Assembly (NCBI GenBank): GCA_963848375.1
Contig: CAWKDK010000023.1
Span: forward strand, 1-64,000
Reading direction: 5' to 3'
Source of the DNA: JAJPJE01 sp963848375
Lineage (GTDB): Bacteria; Acidobacteriota; Terriglobia; Terriglobales; Acidobacteriaceae
DNA length: 64,000 bases
How positions within the stretch are numbered: position 1 is the stretch's first letter; every line of letters begins with the position of its first letter. Below the pieces are notes generated by a model, which saw only the letters and a program-made list of their open reading frames with translations, was not told the DNA's origin and did not search any database. Below, piece by piece: positions 28,672 through 38,050 of the stretch. Made by a program: the position numbers and the translations under genes.

Positions 28672-30315
28672 TTCGAAAGATAGCGAAGTTCGCCATTACG
28701 ATCTTCTGTGTGTTAGCGACGGGCGCTTTAGCTCAAGACAATCTACCGAAGGAAGCGGCGAACGACCCAGTGCTGAGAGCTATGGTCGCCGAGATGGAGC
28801 GGTCGAAGGCACAATTGACACTGGAGGGTGTCGGCGCCCCCTACTATATCGACTATCGCGTGATGGATTTGGACCGTTACGCGTCCGAGGCTGCATTCGG
28901 CGCCACAGTGGGCGAACTGCGTACTCGCATGCGATATGTGCGCGTGGTGGTGCGACTGGGTGACTACAAGCAGGATAGTTTCTATCAGGGAGGACAGGGC
29001 GTCGTACAAGTCCTCGGCGTCGATGACGACGAATTTGCGATCCGGCACAAATTGTGGCTGGCGACGGATCAGGCTTACAAAGCAGCGGCCGAGGCACTGA
29101 CTGCAAAGAATGCGGCGCTGAAACAACTCACGATCGAATATCCAGTGGATGATTTTTCTCACGTGGAACCGGTTCGTCTGATCAAGCCGCTGGTCGTTCT
29201 CGATGGCGCAGCAAACTCGTGGTCGAAGGTACTGAGAGACGTTACGGCGTTCTATCGCAAAGATCCGCAACTTGAATCGATGGATGCGAACTTGTCGTTC
29301 GAGGCGACGAACCGTTACTTCGTAAATTCAGAAGGAGCGATCATTCGTACCGGCCGTTCCGTTTACACCCTGGTGTCGTCTGCATCGACGCAGGCGGCGG
29401 ATGGCATGAAGTTGGAGCGGTCCGCCGATGTTGTTGTCAGTGATTTCAAACAGCTGCCTACGCCGGAGAAGTTCAAGCAGCATGCCGACGAGGTAATGAG
29501 CACGTTGCGTGAGTTACGCGACGCGCCGGTGGTCGAAGAGGAGTATCGCGGGCCAGTTCTGTTTGAAGGAGATGCTGCGACACATGTCGTTGCGGATCTG
29601 ATTGGCGAAAATGTACTGGGAAGAAAGCCAGCCCTTGGTCAACCGGCACGCACGCGCGGAGCGTTCGCTTCCAGCTACATGAGCCGAGTGTTGCCGGAGT
29701 TCCTTTCGGTGCAGGACGATCCGACGATCTCTGCCTGGCAGGGTGAGCCGCTGCTCGGTGACTACGACGTGGACGACGATGGTGTAAAAGCGATGAAGGT
29801 TTCGCTGATCGAAAAAGGTAAGTTAGTCGCCTATGACCTGGGTCGCGAGCCGATCCGTGATTTCCCGAATTCCAATGGACATGGGCGCGCGCAGTATCCG
29901 ATGAGTTCGCCGGGCGCCAGCCTTGGCAATCTGATCGTGCAATCGTCGGAGCCGCTTTCCGATGCCGCGTTGAAGGCGAAGCTGATCGAGATGTGCAAGC
30001 AGCGCGACCTTCCCTACGGCTACATTGCGAGAGGCGATCGGTCAAAGAAACTCGCCTCGATTGCTTTATAAACTCTTCGTCAAAGATGGCCATGAAGAGC
30101 TGGTACGTGGCGCAATCTTTGGCGATCTCGATACACGGGCGATGCGTAATGACATCGTGGCGGCGGGCGATAAAGTCGCAGTGGAAAATCGGCCGCAAGC
30201 AATTCCTCATAGCATTGCAAGCCCCTCGCTACTCTTCGACGAACTCGAAGTAAAGCGTATCAACCAGAATAAAGAGAAGCTGCCGGAGTATCCGGCGCCT
30301 CAGCTAGGGAAGTAG
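28668..30315 (+). CDS. Exported TldE/PmbA-like partner lacking the metal site, frameshifted
   Basis: One extra A in AAA at 30048-30050 splits the gene; repaired it has about 548 residues, with SKNSPRLLYKLFVKDGHEEL across the joint. It has a signal peptide (KFAITIFCVLATGALAQ) and the same fold as the preceding gene. Where TldD carries HExxGH, this protein reads GDAATHVVADLIGENV, so the zinc site is lost, as in TldE/PmbA. ATG 28668 overlaps the upstream stop (ATGA), which suggests translational coupling and a TldD-TldE-like heterodimer. Catalysis would come from the partner. The C-terminal part FGDLDTRAMRNDI is intact after repair. Confidence 0.82.
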
Positions 30316-30325
30316 CAACCGTGGG

Positions 30326-30360
30326 GAGGAGAGGAGCATGCTGCGGATGTTCCTCTCCTC
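30326..30360 (+). terminator. Strong inverted repeat after the TldE-like gene
   Basis: GAGGAGAGGA at 30326-30335 and TCCTCTCCTC at 30351-30360 form a perfect 10-bp stem with a 15-base loop. Only TTCAG follows, so there is no proper T tract, but position and strength suit an mRNA 3' end. The rest of the gap to 30615 holds nothing recognisable. Confidence 0.45.
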
Positions 30361-30615
30361 TTCAGAGTGGTTGCAGTGATTGATTTCGTATGTGTCCGTT
30401 GGGAATTAGTTCGCCTTTTCAGCAGCAATCTCCGTGCTACTAACGCAGTCCAAATCCCAAACTCTCCGCCGGTGATTTACACGGTATTTACATAACAGAG
30501 TTCATGTAGCTTATTAGCCGGTCGTGAATCTAAGACAAAGAGGCTTCCGCACATTTCCCAGTTGCCCAGAACCGCCTGGCATTGTTAGCCTCAGATTCTT
30601 AAATCGAGGTGACGG

Positions 30616-31701
30616 ATGAAAGCAACATCTCTGCTTCATGATCTCGGACAGAGCATTTGGCTCGACAACATTACCCGCGATCTTCTGAACAGCGGCACAC
30701 TGAAAAGCTACATCGAGGAGCTCTCGGTTACGGGACTCACATCGAATCCCACAATTTTCGATCAAGCCATCAAGAAGAGCAGCTCTTACGACGATTCGAT
30801 TCGCGAGAAGCTGGCCAAGGGACAATCTGGCGAGGAACTCTTCTTTAATGTCGCGCTCGAGGACCTGACGCGTGCTGCTGACCTGTTCCGTCCTATTTGG
30901 GAAAAGACCAATGGCGTCGATGGATTTGTATCGCTCGAAGTTTCGCCTCTCTTGGCCTACGACACCAAGAACACGATTGCCGCTGCGAAGGATCTGCATA
31001 AGCGAGCAGGGCGCCCTAACCTTTTTATTAAGATCCCGGGCACGCCTGCGGGTCTGCCGGCGATCGAGGAGGCCATCTTTGCCGGCGTCCCTATCAATGT
31101 GACTCTGCTATTCGATCGTGAACAGTACGTTGCTGCGGCTGACGCTTACATGCGAGGTGTGGAGCGCCGTATCGCGGCTGGACTGGATCCGAAGGTCGCG
31201 TCGGTCGCATCCGTATTCATCAGCCGCTGGGATGTCGCTGTGAGCGAGAAAGTTCCCGCGGCGTTGAAGAACAAATTGGGAATCGCAATGGCCGGAAGAA
31301 TTTACAAGTCTTATCACGAATTGTTGAAGTCTCCTCGATGGCAGCGTGCATTCAATTTTGGCGCTATTCCGCAACGGCTGCTCTGGGCGAGCACTGGCAC
31401 GAAGGATCCCTCAGCTCCGGAAACTTTGTATGTGCAGGCCTTCGCTTCGCCGTTCACGGTGGACACGATGCCGGAGAATACGCTGAAGGCGCTTGCGAAA
31501 GAGGAGCGCATTGCGGCGGCAATGAAAGACGACGGCGTCGATGCGGAAAACATGTTGAAACAGTTCGGACAGGCGGGCATCGATATCGTTGCGCTGGCGG
31601 CTCAACTGCAAGAAGACGGCGCAAAGGCATTCGTGAAATCGTGGAACGAACTGATGGGAGTAATCTCGTCGAAAAGCGCAGTTCTTGAGGCAGCGAGATA
31701 G
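30616..31701 (+). CDS. tal: Transaldolase
   Basis: A 361-residue transaldolase of the pentose phosphate pathway; it transfers dihydroxyacetone from sedoheptulose 7-phosphate to glyceraldehyde 3-phosphate. Visible signatures are VTGLTSNPTIFDQAI near the N-terminus and NLFIKIPGTPAGLPAI with the Schiff-base lysine (about residues 137-152). AGGTG lies upstream of ATG 30616. It begins a tight cluster with pgi, gnd and pgl, all on the plus strand and about 20-50 bases apart. The length fits the longer transaldolase subfamily. Confidence 0.95.
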   Translation: MKATSLLHDLGQSIWLDNITRDLLNSGTLKSYIEELSVTGLTSNPTIFDQAIKKSSSYDDSIREKLAKGQSGEELFFNVALEDLTRAADLFRPIWEKTNGVDGFVSLEVSPLLAYDTKNTIAAAKDLHKRAGRPNLFIKIPGTPAGLPAIEEAIFAGVPINVTLLFDREQYVAAADAYMRGVERRIAAGLDPKVASVASVFISRWDVAVSEKVPAALKNKLGIAMAGRIYKSYHELLKSPRWQRAFNFGAIPQRLLWASTGTKDPSAPETLYVQAFASPFTVDTMPENTLKALAKEERIAAAMKDDGVDAENMLKQFGQAGIDIVALAAQLQEDGAKAFVKSWNELMGVISSKSAVLEAAR

Positions 31702-31719
31702 CACGAAAGGGAATCCGAA

Positions 31720-33382
31720 ATGTCAGCCGTGACTGCGGTAAACAGTACCGGGAAGAAAACTGCGTCTAAATCCTCAACATGGAAAGCGCTTGAAGCCAAT
31801 TATAAGAAGATAAAGTCCGTTCATCTGCGCGAGTTGTTTGCGGAGGATCCGCAACGGGGCGAGCGCCTCAGCCTGGAGGCGATTGGACTTTTTCTCGATT
31901 ATTCCAAGAACCGCATCACCGACGAGACATTGCAGTTGCTTCTGCAACTGGCGGAAGAGTCGCATTTACGCGAGCGCATCGAAGCCATGTTTCGTGGCGA
32001 AAAAATCAACATCACGGAGAAACGCGCTGTGCTGCACGTGGCATTGCGCGCGCCGCGTGGCGAATCGATTTTTGTCGACGGCAAAGATGTGGTTCCGGAA
32101 GTTCATCACGTGCTCGATAAGATGGCGTCGTTCTCCGATCGCATACGCAGTGGCGAATGGAAAGGGCACACGGGCAAGCGGATCAAGAACGTGATCAACG
32201 TAGGAATCGGCGGTTCGGACCTCGGCCCGGTAATGGCGTACGAAGCGCTGAAGTTCTACAGCGATCGCGAGATGACTTTTCGGTTCGTATCGAATGTCGA
32301 TGGTACCGATTTCGCGGAAGCTGTACGCGATCTGGACCCGGCAGAGACGCTCTTCATCATTTCCTCGAAGACCTTCACTACGCTTGAGACCATGACGAAC
32401 GCGCATACCGCTCGTGCATGGTCAGTGAAAGGGCTTGGGCGGAGACGAGAGTTCCGTCGCCAAGCACTTCGTTGCTGTTTCAACAAATGCGACAGAGGTT
32501 TCAAAGTTCGGCATCGACACGGCGAACATGTTCGAATTCTGGGACTGGGTTGGCGGGCGCTACTCGATGGATTCGGCCATCGGGCTTTCGACCATGATCG
32601 CGATCGGCCCACAGAATTTCCGCGAGATGCTGGACGGCTTCCATGAGATGGACGTGCACTTCCGCACTGCGCCGTTCGATAAGAACATCCCAGTCATCAT
32701 GGGGCTGCTGTCGATCTGGTACAGCGATTTCTTCGGCGCGCAGACGGTTGCCGTTCTTCCTTATGAACAGTATCTGAAACGCTTTCCGGCGTACCTGCAG
32801 CAACTCACGATGGAGAGCAACGGAAAGTACGTTACGCTCGAAGGCAAACCGGTGAAATACGATACTGGGCCGATTTACTGGGGCGAGCCGGGCACCAACG
32901 GGCAGCACTCGTTTTATCAACTCATCCACCAGGGAACACGTCTTATTCCATGCGACTTCATTGGATTTGGGAAGTCATTGAATCCGATTGGGCGTCATCA
33001 CGATCTTTTGATGGCGAACATCTGCGCGCAGACGGAAGCGCTGGCGTTCGGAAAAACGCCGGAGCAGGTGAAAGCCGAGGGCACGCCGAAGTGGCTGGTG
33101 CCGCATCGCGTGTTCGAGGGGAATCGGCCGTCGAACACGATCATGGCGGAGAAGCTAACTCCAAAAGCACTGGGAAAACTGATCGCGTTGTACGAGCACA
33201 GTGTCTTTACGCAAGGCACCGTCTGGAACATCAATTCGTTCGATCAGTGGGGAGTGGAACTCGGGAAGGTTCTGGCTCAACGGATTATTCCGGAGCTCGA
33301 ATCCCCGGCGGAACCACAGCTCACGCACGATAGTTCGACAAACAATGTGATCCGCAAATATCGGCAACTCAAGGCAGACTAA
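31720..33382 (+). CDS. pgi: Glucose-6-phosphate isomerase, frameshifted
   Basis: Interconverts glucose 6-phosphate and fructose 6-phosphate. Deleting one T at 32435-32436 joins KGLG to GDESSVAKHFVAV and gives about 553 residues, normal for the family. The SIS1 region shows VINVGIGGSDLGPVMAYEAL and SSKTFTTLETM; later GIDTANMFEFWDWVGGRYS and LPYEQYLKRFPAYLQQLTME are typical. The active-site histidine region HHDLLMANICAQTEAL is intact. A pathway gene so well preserved makes a true pseudogene unlikely. Lies 18 bases after tal. Confidence 0.9.
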
Positions 33383-33410
33383 ACGCCGCGGTTTTGAAAG
33401 AGGATTGTCA

Positions 33411-34430
33411 ATGCAGCTGGGAATGGTAGGTCTGGGCAGGATGGGCGCGAACATGGTTCGGCGCCTGATACGCGCGGGACACGAATGCGTGGTGTTCGAT
33501 CGCACGGCGAGCGTTGTGAACGATATGGCGAAGGAGGGTGCGGTTGGTTCGTCTTCCTATCCAGACATGATGAAGAAGATGAAGGCGCCACGCGCGATCT
33601 GGCTGATGGTTCCGGCGGGGGTAGTGGATCAGACGATCGCGCAGATCTTGCCGAATCTGGAGCCTGGCGACATCCTGATTGACGGTGGCAATTCGTATTA
33701 CGTGGACGATATTCGCCGTGCCAAGGAACTGGCATCGAAGAAGATTCATTATGTCGATGTGGGCACCAGTGGGGGCGTGTGGGGCCTGGAACGCGGCTAC
33801 TGCATGATGATTGGCGGCGAGAATGATGTGGTGAAGCATCTTGATCCGATTTTTGCGGTGCTTGCACCCGGACGTGGAGATGTACCGCGCACGCCTGGGC
33901 GCGAAAAGCTGGGTGGGACCTCGGAAGAGGGTTACTTACACTGCGGGCCGAACGGCGCCGGTCACTTCGTGAAGATGGTTCACAACGGAATTGAATATGG
34001 CGTGATGGCAGCTTATGCCGAAGGACTAGGAGTGTTGCAATCCGCGAACATCGGCAAGCACCAGCACGAGACCGATGCGGAGACCACTCCGCTGCGCGAT
34101 CCTGAGCACTATCAATACGACTTTAATCTTGCCGACGTAACAGAAGTCTGGCGCCGCGGCAGTGTGATCGCGTCGTGGCTGCTTGACCTGACGGCAAGTG
34201 CGCTTGCGCAGGATCCTCAACTAAGCAAGTTTAGTGGGCGTGTCTCTGATTCAGGAGAAGGCCGATGGACCATCAAAGCCGCGATCGATGAAGCCGTCCC
34301 CGCACATGTTCTTACTGCGTCTCTGTACGAACGGTTCAGTTCGCGCGGCGAAGCTGAATACGCGGACAAGATCCTGTCGGCGATGCGCTACGCATTCGGC
34401 GGGCATCTGGAGAAGGCAGCAGGAAAGTAA
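33411..34430 (+). CDS. gnd: 6-phosphogluconate dehydrogenase, decarboxylating (short NAD-type)
   Basis: A 339-residue enzyme that turns 6-phosphogluconate into ribulose 5-phosphate and CO2. The Rossmann motif is MVGLGRMGANMVRRL at the N-terminus; DGGNSYYVDD, DVGTSGGVWGLERGY and GHFVKMVHNGIEYGVM carry the substrate- and catalysis-related residues (Lys, His, Asn). It belongs to the short YqeC-type group, about 300-340 residues, often NAD-specific. ATG 33411 is preferred to an upstream TTG (33405) because AAAGAGGA sits seven bases before it. Third gene of the cluster. Confidence 0.93.
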   Translation: MQLGMVGLGRMGANMVRRLIRAGHECVVFDRTASVVNDMAKEGAVGSSSYPDMMKKMKAPRAIWLMVPAGVVDQTIAQILPNLEPGDILIDGGNSYYVDDIRRAKELASKKIHYVDVGTSGGVWGLERGYCMMIGGENDVVKHLDPIFAVLAPGRGDVPRTPGREKLGGTSEEGYLHCGPNGAGHFVKMVHNGIEYGVMAAYAEGLGVLQSANIGKHQHETDAETTPLRDPEHYQYDFNLADVTEVWRRGSVIASWLLDLTASALAQDPQLSKFSGRVSDSGEGRWTIKAAIDEAVPAHVLTASLYERFSSRGEAEYADKILSAMRYAFGGHLEKAAGK

Positions 34431-34433
34431 AAA

Positions 34434-34468
34434 CAGTTGTCAGTTGCTAGTTGTCAGTCGTCAGTGAG
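34434..34468. repeat. Five degenerate heptamers CAGTTGT
   Basis: Five back-to-back 7-mers fill the start of the gnd-pgl gap: CAGTTGT, CAGTTGC, TAGTTGT, CAGTCGT, CAGTGAG. They begin one base after the gnd stop codon. The same pattern recurs at 48408. Confidence 0.7.
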
Positions 34469-34479
34469 AGGCAGCGACC

Positions 34480-35169
34480 GTGAACGTGGAAGTGTTGGAT
34501 GATCCCGATGCGGTCGCGAAACGCGCTGCTGAGGTAATCGCGGCCGATGCGCGCGAAGCCGTCGCAATGCGCGGACGGTTCCTGATGGCCGTCAGCGGTG
34601 GACGCACCCCGTGGATCATGTTGCGAGCTTTAGCCGACGAGCAACTCCCTTGGGACAAGGTTCATATATTTCAAGTTGACGAGCGTATAGCTCCAGCGGG
34701 TGATCCGGATCGCAATCTTACGCACTTGCGTGAGAGCCTTCTCGAACACGCGCCGCTGCCGGAGCAGAATCTTCATCCCATGCCGGTCGAAGATGCCGAT
34801 CCTGAATCCGGTGCAGTGCAATATTCAGAAACGCTGGAGGAGATAGCGGGCAATCCTCCGGTTCTCGATCTTGTTCATCTGGGCATGGGACCTGATGGTC
34901 ATACCGCTTCTTTGATTCCGGGCGACCCTGTGCTGAACGTTACGGATCTCGATGTCGCCACCACTGGCATTTACCAGGGGCGACGCCGAATGACGCTGAC
35001 GTATCCAGTGCTGAATCGTGCGCGGAAAATTCTGTGGCTGATCACGGGTGCAGATAAGAAAGAAGCATTCCAAAAGATGCGGGTCGCCGATCCCTCCATT
35101 CCCGCCGGCAAAATTCGCCAGGAGCAGGCGCTGGTTCTGGCGGATAGATCAGCAGTAAACAGCGACTGA
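34480..35169 (+). CDS. pgl: 6-phosphogluconolactonase
   Basis: A 229-residue enzyme hydrolysing 6-phosphogluconolactone. Family motifs are VSGGRTPWIMLRAL (residues about 38-51), VDERIAPAGDPDRN and GMGPDGHTASLIPGDP with the catalytic His. The SOL/DevB-type fold is complete. The start is GTG 34480 with GAGAGG upstream, separated from gnd by the heptamer repeats. No glucose-6-phosphate dehydrogenase gene accompanies the cluster. Confidence 0.93.
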   Translation: MNVEVLDDPDAVAKRAAEVIAADAREAVAMRGRFLMAVSGGRTPWIMLRALADEQLPWDKVHIFQVDERIAPAGDPDRNLTHLRESLLEHAPLPEQNLHPMPVEDADPESGAVQYSETLEEIAGNPPVLDLVHLGMGPDGHTASLIPGDPVLNVTDLDVATTGIYQGRRRMTLTYPVLNRARKILWLITGADKKEAFQKMRVADPSIPAGKIRQEQALVLADRSAVNSD

Positions 35170-35182
35170 GAGTCAAAAAGCA

Positions 35183-35206
35183 CCCCACCCTTTCGCAAGG
35201 ATGGGG
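35183..35206. terminator. Hairpin between convergent pgl and GH3 genes
   Basis: CCCCACCCTT and AAGGATGGGG form a stem with nine of ten pairs (one C/A mismatch) around a TCGC loop. It lies 13 bases after the pgl stop and 30 before the GH3 stop, the right place for a bidirectional terminator. It also resembles a hairpin that I recall being common between genes in Terriglobia. Confidence 0.5.
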
Positions 35207-35235
35207 TTCCTGTAAATCACACGTAATCCGCGATT

Positions 35236-37914
35236 CTATTTGGGCAGAGGTGATGTTCCAGTCACGGTGAAACTCGTCTCTGATTTGCTGCTGGTTTCCT
35301 GTGGCTGCGCTCCGCCAAGACTCAACTGATACGTTCCCGGCAAGACTGCGCGGTTGCCCTTGTCGTCGACGCTCGAAAGCGAACGCGGATCAAGATGGAC
35401 CGTAACGTCGCGGCTCTCTCCCGCCTTCAACGTGACACGTTCGAATCCGGCGAGCGAGTGAAGCGGCCCATTCGTCTGTGGCGCTTTCACATAGGCCTCT
35501 ACCACTTCGTCTCCGTCGCGTGTGCCTGCGTTCGTCACCGTGACCGTAGCCTCCAGCGGTTGACCAGCGTTCAGAGTTCCAGCAGATAACTTCACCGGCC
35601 CGTAGCGGAAGGGCGAATAGCCGAGTCCGTAGCCGAAGCCCCAGAGCGGTTTTCCCGAATAGTAGCGGTAGGTGCGGCCTTTCAGGCTGTAATCGGTGAA
35701 GGCAGGCAGATCATCGACGCCAGCATAGAAGGTGACCGGCAGACGCCCGGCAGGATTGTATTCTCCTGCGAGGGTGCGCGCGATCGCGGTTCCGCCTTCT
35801 ACTCCGGGGTACCACGCCTGCAAGATCGCGTTGGCATGATCCTTCGCCCACGACATTGCCAGAGCGCTTCCGGTGAGCGAGACCACGACAATCGGCTTGC
35901 CAGTCGCACCGAGGGCCGCGAGAAGATCCTGCTGCGGCTTCGGGAGATCGAGGCTGGTGCGATCGCCTCCGTTGAAGCCGGGGATCTTGATGGGCATCTC
36001 TTCGCCCTCAAGCTGCGGCGATAGTCCGACGAATGCCATGATCACATCGGAATCCTTGGCGATCGCCACGGCTTCGTCCAACTGCGCTTGCGCAGGAGCT
36101 TGCCATTTCAGGGTGACGCCACCGCCCGCGAAATCCTGCGAGTGGCTGTAGAGAAGCTGAAAATCGTGCGGCTTCGTATCCGTGAAGTTGACTGAAATCT
36201 CTGCCGGTTTTGAAGCGGACATGACAGGGGGCGCAGTGGGCGATGCACCCGGAGCAGGTTTCAATCCGTCGAGGCCAGCGGTCAACACGCCTCCGGAGAT
36301 GACTTTGCCGTCGAGCACAAACTGATAGGTCTCTTTTGGAGAGTACGGAAAATTCTCGCCTGGTTCGACGATGAATGCGTACTTCCCAGCGGCCGGTACC
36401 GACAACTGTCCGCTAAAACGGACGGAGTAATCGTGGGTTTGTATCTGCGGGACTGGGCGCGCATCGTGCCAATCGAATTGGATCAGAGGTTCGGTGGTGG
36501 TAGCCACGGGCCGTCCCGTCCAATCGGGTGTGCCGAAGAATTCGGCTTTCAGTCCGCTTCCAAATGCGCTGCGCGGAACGGGAACGGATGCGCCTTCTGC
36601 CAGCGTTGAGCCTTGCGCATACTGGACCGTTGATCCGTGGAATTGGGCGATCACACCGTCAATGGGAGTATTGGGGTGAAGTGGCTCACCGTTGTAATTT
36701 CCTTCGATTGATGGCAGCAGGTCCGCAGTGGGGCCGATGACAGCAATACGTGCCGGGTGAGCAAGCGGCAGCGTGCCGTCATTCTTCAGCAGCACCATCG
36801 ACTCTTCGGCGGCCTTCAGTGCGAGCTCACGATTCTCCGCAGAAGTGTTTGCGGAGAACGGAACGTCGTCCAGCGGATTCGATCCCGGCGGATCGAACAT
36901 CCCTAGCTGAATGCGAGCTGCGTAGAGACGCTCGGCTGCGCGAGTCACGAGTGCTTCAGAAACGAATCCTTTGCGGACCGCATCGGCCAGCGTGTTGAAT
37001 CCCGGCGCCCAGATGCTGCAGGAGAGATCGGTTCCGGCGGCGATGGACACGACAGCGGCATGTGTGATGTCGGGTGCGTTGTGATGACCAGCAGTCACGT
37101 CGACGATGGCGCCGCAGTCGGAGACGACGAAGCCTTTGAAGCCCCAGGCATCACGCAAGTGATCCTTCAACAACATGGTATTGCCACAGGCAGCCATGCC
37201 ATTGATCGCGTTGTATGCGCACATTACGGATTTCACGTGCCCGTCCACCACCGTGGCGCGGAATGCGGGGAGATACGTTTCTTCGAGATCTCGCGGGCTC
37301 ACATCGACATTGAATCCATGGCGCAGGGACTCCGGGCCGCTGTGCACGGCGAAATGTTTACTGGTCGCGACGGCTCTTGGATGTGCCGGGTCGTCGCCCT
37401 GCACACCGGTCACGAATGCAACGCCCATTTTTGCGGTGAGGAAAGGATCTTCGCCGTAGGTTTCCTGTCCACGTCCCCAGCGAGGATCACGAACAATGTT
37501 GAGGTTTGGCGACCAGAAGGTGAGTCCGTAGAAAATGCGATGATTGCCTTCTCGTTGAGCCTGGTTGTACTTGGCACGCGCCTCGGTGGAGATGACGTTC
37601 CCCATCTGGTGGACCATGTTCGTATCCCAGGTGGCTGCCATGCCGATAGCTTGCGGGAAAACCGTGGCGTACCCGGCGCGCGCGACCCCATGCAGAGCTT
37701 CATTCCAGGTTTGATAGTCGGGAATCCCGAGACGGGGAATTGCAGTGGCCCAGTCTTCGAGTTGCGCGGCTTTTTCGTCCAGCGTCATGCGCGAGACGAT
37801 GTCATGGGCGCGCGCTTCGGGCGAGAGTGTCGGATTCAAATATGCGAGCGTTTGGGACTGTGCGAGCACGGCAACGGCTAACAACGGCACATATAGCATT
37901 CTGCGGAGCATCAT
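35236..37914 (-). CDS. GH3 beta-glycosidase with inserted PA14 domain, probable beta-xylosidase
   Basis: An 892-residue exported enzyme. A signal peptide (MLYVPLLAVAVLAQ) follows ATG 37914, which has AGGAG eleven bases upstream; a GTG at 37935 is in frame but less likely. The N-terminal barrel (about residues 30-330) contains KHFAVHSGPE and the nucleophile region GFVVSDCGAI, SDC rather than SDW as in xylosidase-like GH3. The C-terminal alpha/beta domain follows, interrupted by a PA14-like insert (about 450-610, LKAEFFGTPDWTGRP). A fibronectin-III-like domain ends the chain. It releases terminal sugar from plant-type glycans, probably xylose or glucose. Confidence 0.92.
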   Translation of the reverse strand: MMLRRMLYVPLLAVAVLAQSQTLAYLNPTLSPEARAHDIVSRMTLDEKAAQLEDWATAIPRLGIPDYQTWNEALHGVARAGYATVFPQAIGMAATWDTNMVHQMGNVISTEARAKYNQAQREGNHRIFYGLTFWSPNLNIVRDPRWGRGQETYGEDPFLTAKMGVAFVTGVQGDDPAHPRAVATSKHFAVHSGPESLRHGFNVDVSPRDLEETYLPAFRATVVDGHVKSVMCAYNAINGMAACGNTMLLKDHLRDAWGFKGFVVSDCGAIVDVTAGHHNAPDITHAAVVSIAAGTDLSCSIWAPGFNTLADAVRKGFVSEALVTRAAERLYAARIQLGMFDPPGSNPLDDVPFSANTSAENRELALKAAEESMVLLKNDGTLPLAHPARIAVIGPTADLLPSIEGNYNGEPLHPNTPIDGVIAQFHGSTVQYAQGSTLAEGASVPVPRSAFGSGLKAEFFGTPDWTGRPVATTTEPLIQFDWHDARPVPQIQTHDYSVRFSGQLSVPAAGKYAFIVEPGENFPYSPKETYQFVLDGKVISGGVLTAGLDGLKPAPGASPTAPPVMSASKPAEISVNFTDTKPHDFQLLYSHSQDFAGGGVTLKWQAPAQAQLDEAVAIAKDSDVIMAFVGLSPQLEGEEMPIKIPGFNGGDRTSLDLPKPQQDLLAALGATGKPIVVVSLTGSALAMSWAKDHANAILQAWYPGVEGGTAIARTLAGEYNPAGRLPVTFYAGVDDLPAFTDYSLKGRTYRYYSGKPLWGFGYGLGYSPFRYGPVKLSAGTLNAGQPLEATVTVTNAGTRDGDEVVEAYVKAPQTNGPLHSLAGFERVTLKAGESRDVTVHLDPRSLSSVDDKGNRAVLPGTYQLSLGGAQPQETSSKSETSFTVTGTSPLPK

Positions 37915-37962
37915 CGGCAGAAGAACTCCTGGCACGAAAATAGAAGATGGATTTCCATGAAG

Positions 37963-37976
37963 GGTAAACGCTAACC
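37963..37976. promoter_or_regulatory. Imperfect LacI-type palindrome upstream of the GH3 gene
   Basis: GGTAAACGCTAACC has a central CG and five of seven symmetric base pairs. It lies about 50 bases upstream of the GH3 start. The weaker symmetry makes this a tentative operator, possibly for a sugar regulator. Confidence 0.35.
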
Positions 37977-38050
37977 AGCAATTCTGGCCATCTTATTGTT
38001 TCGCGCGAGGGGTTCGGAACATCTGATGAGGGCGATGGAGGTGAACGATC

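Noticed and set aside
37060..37881. Plus-strand frame opposite the GH3 gene
   Set aside because: It is a shadow of the strongly conserved GH3 coding strand.
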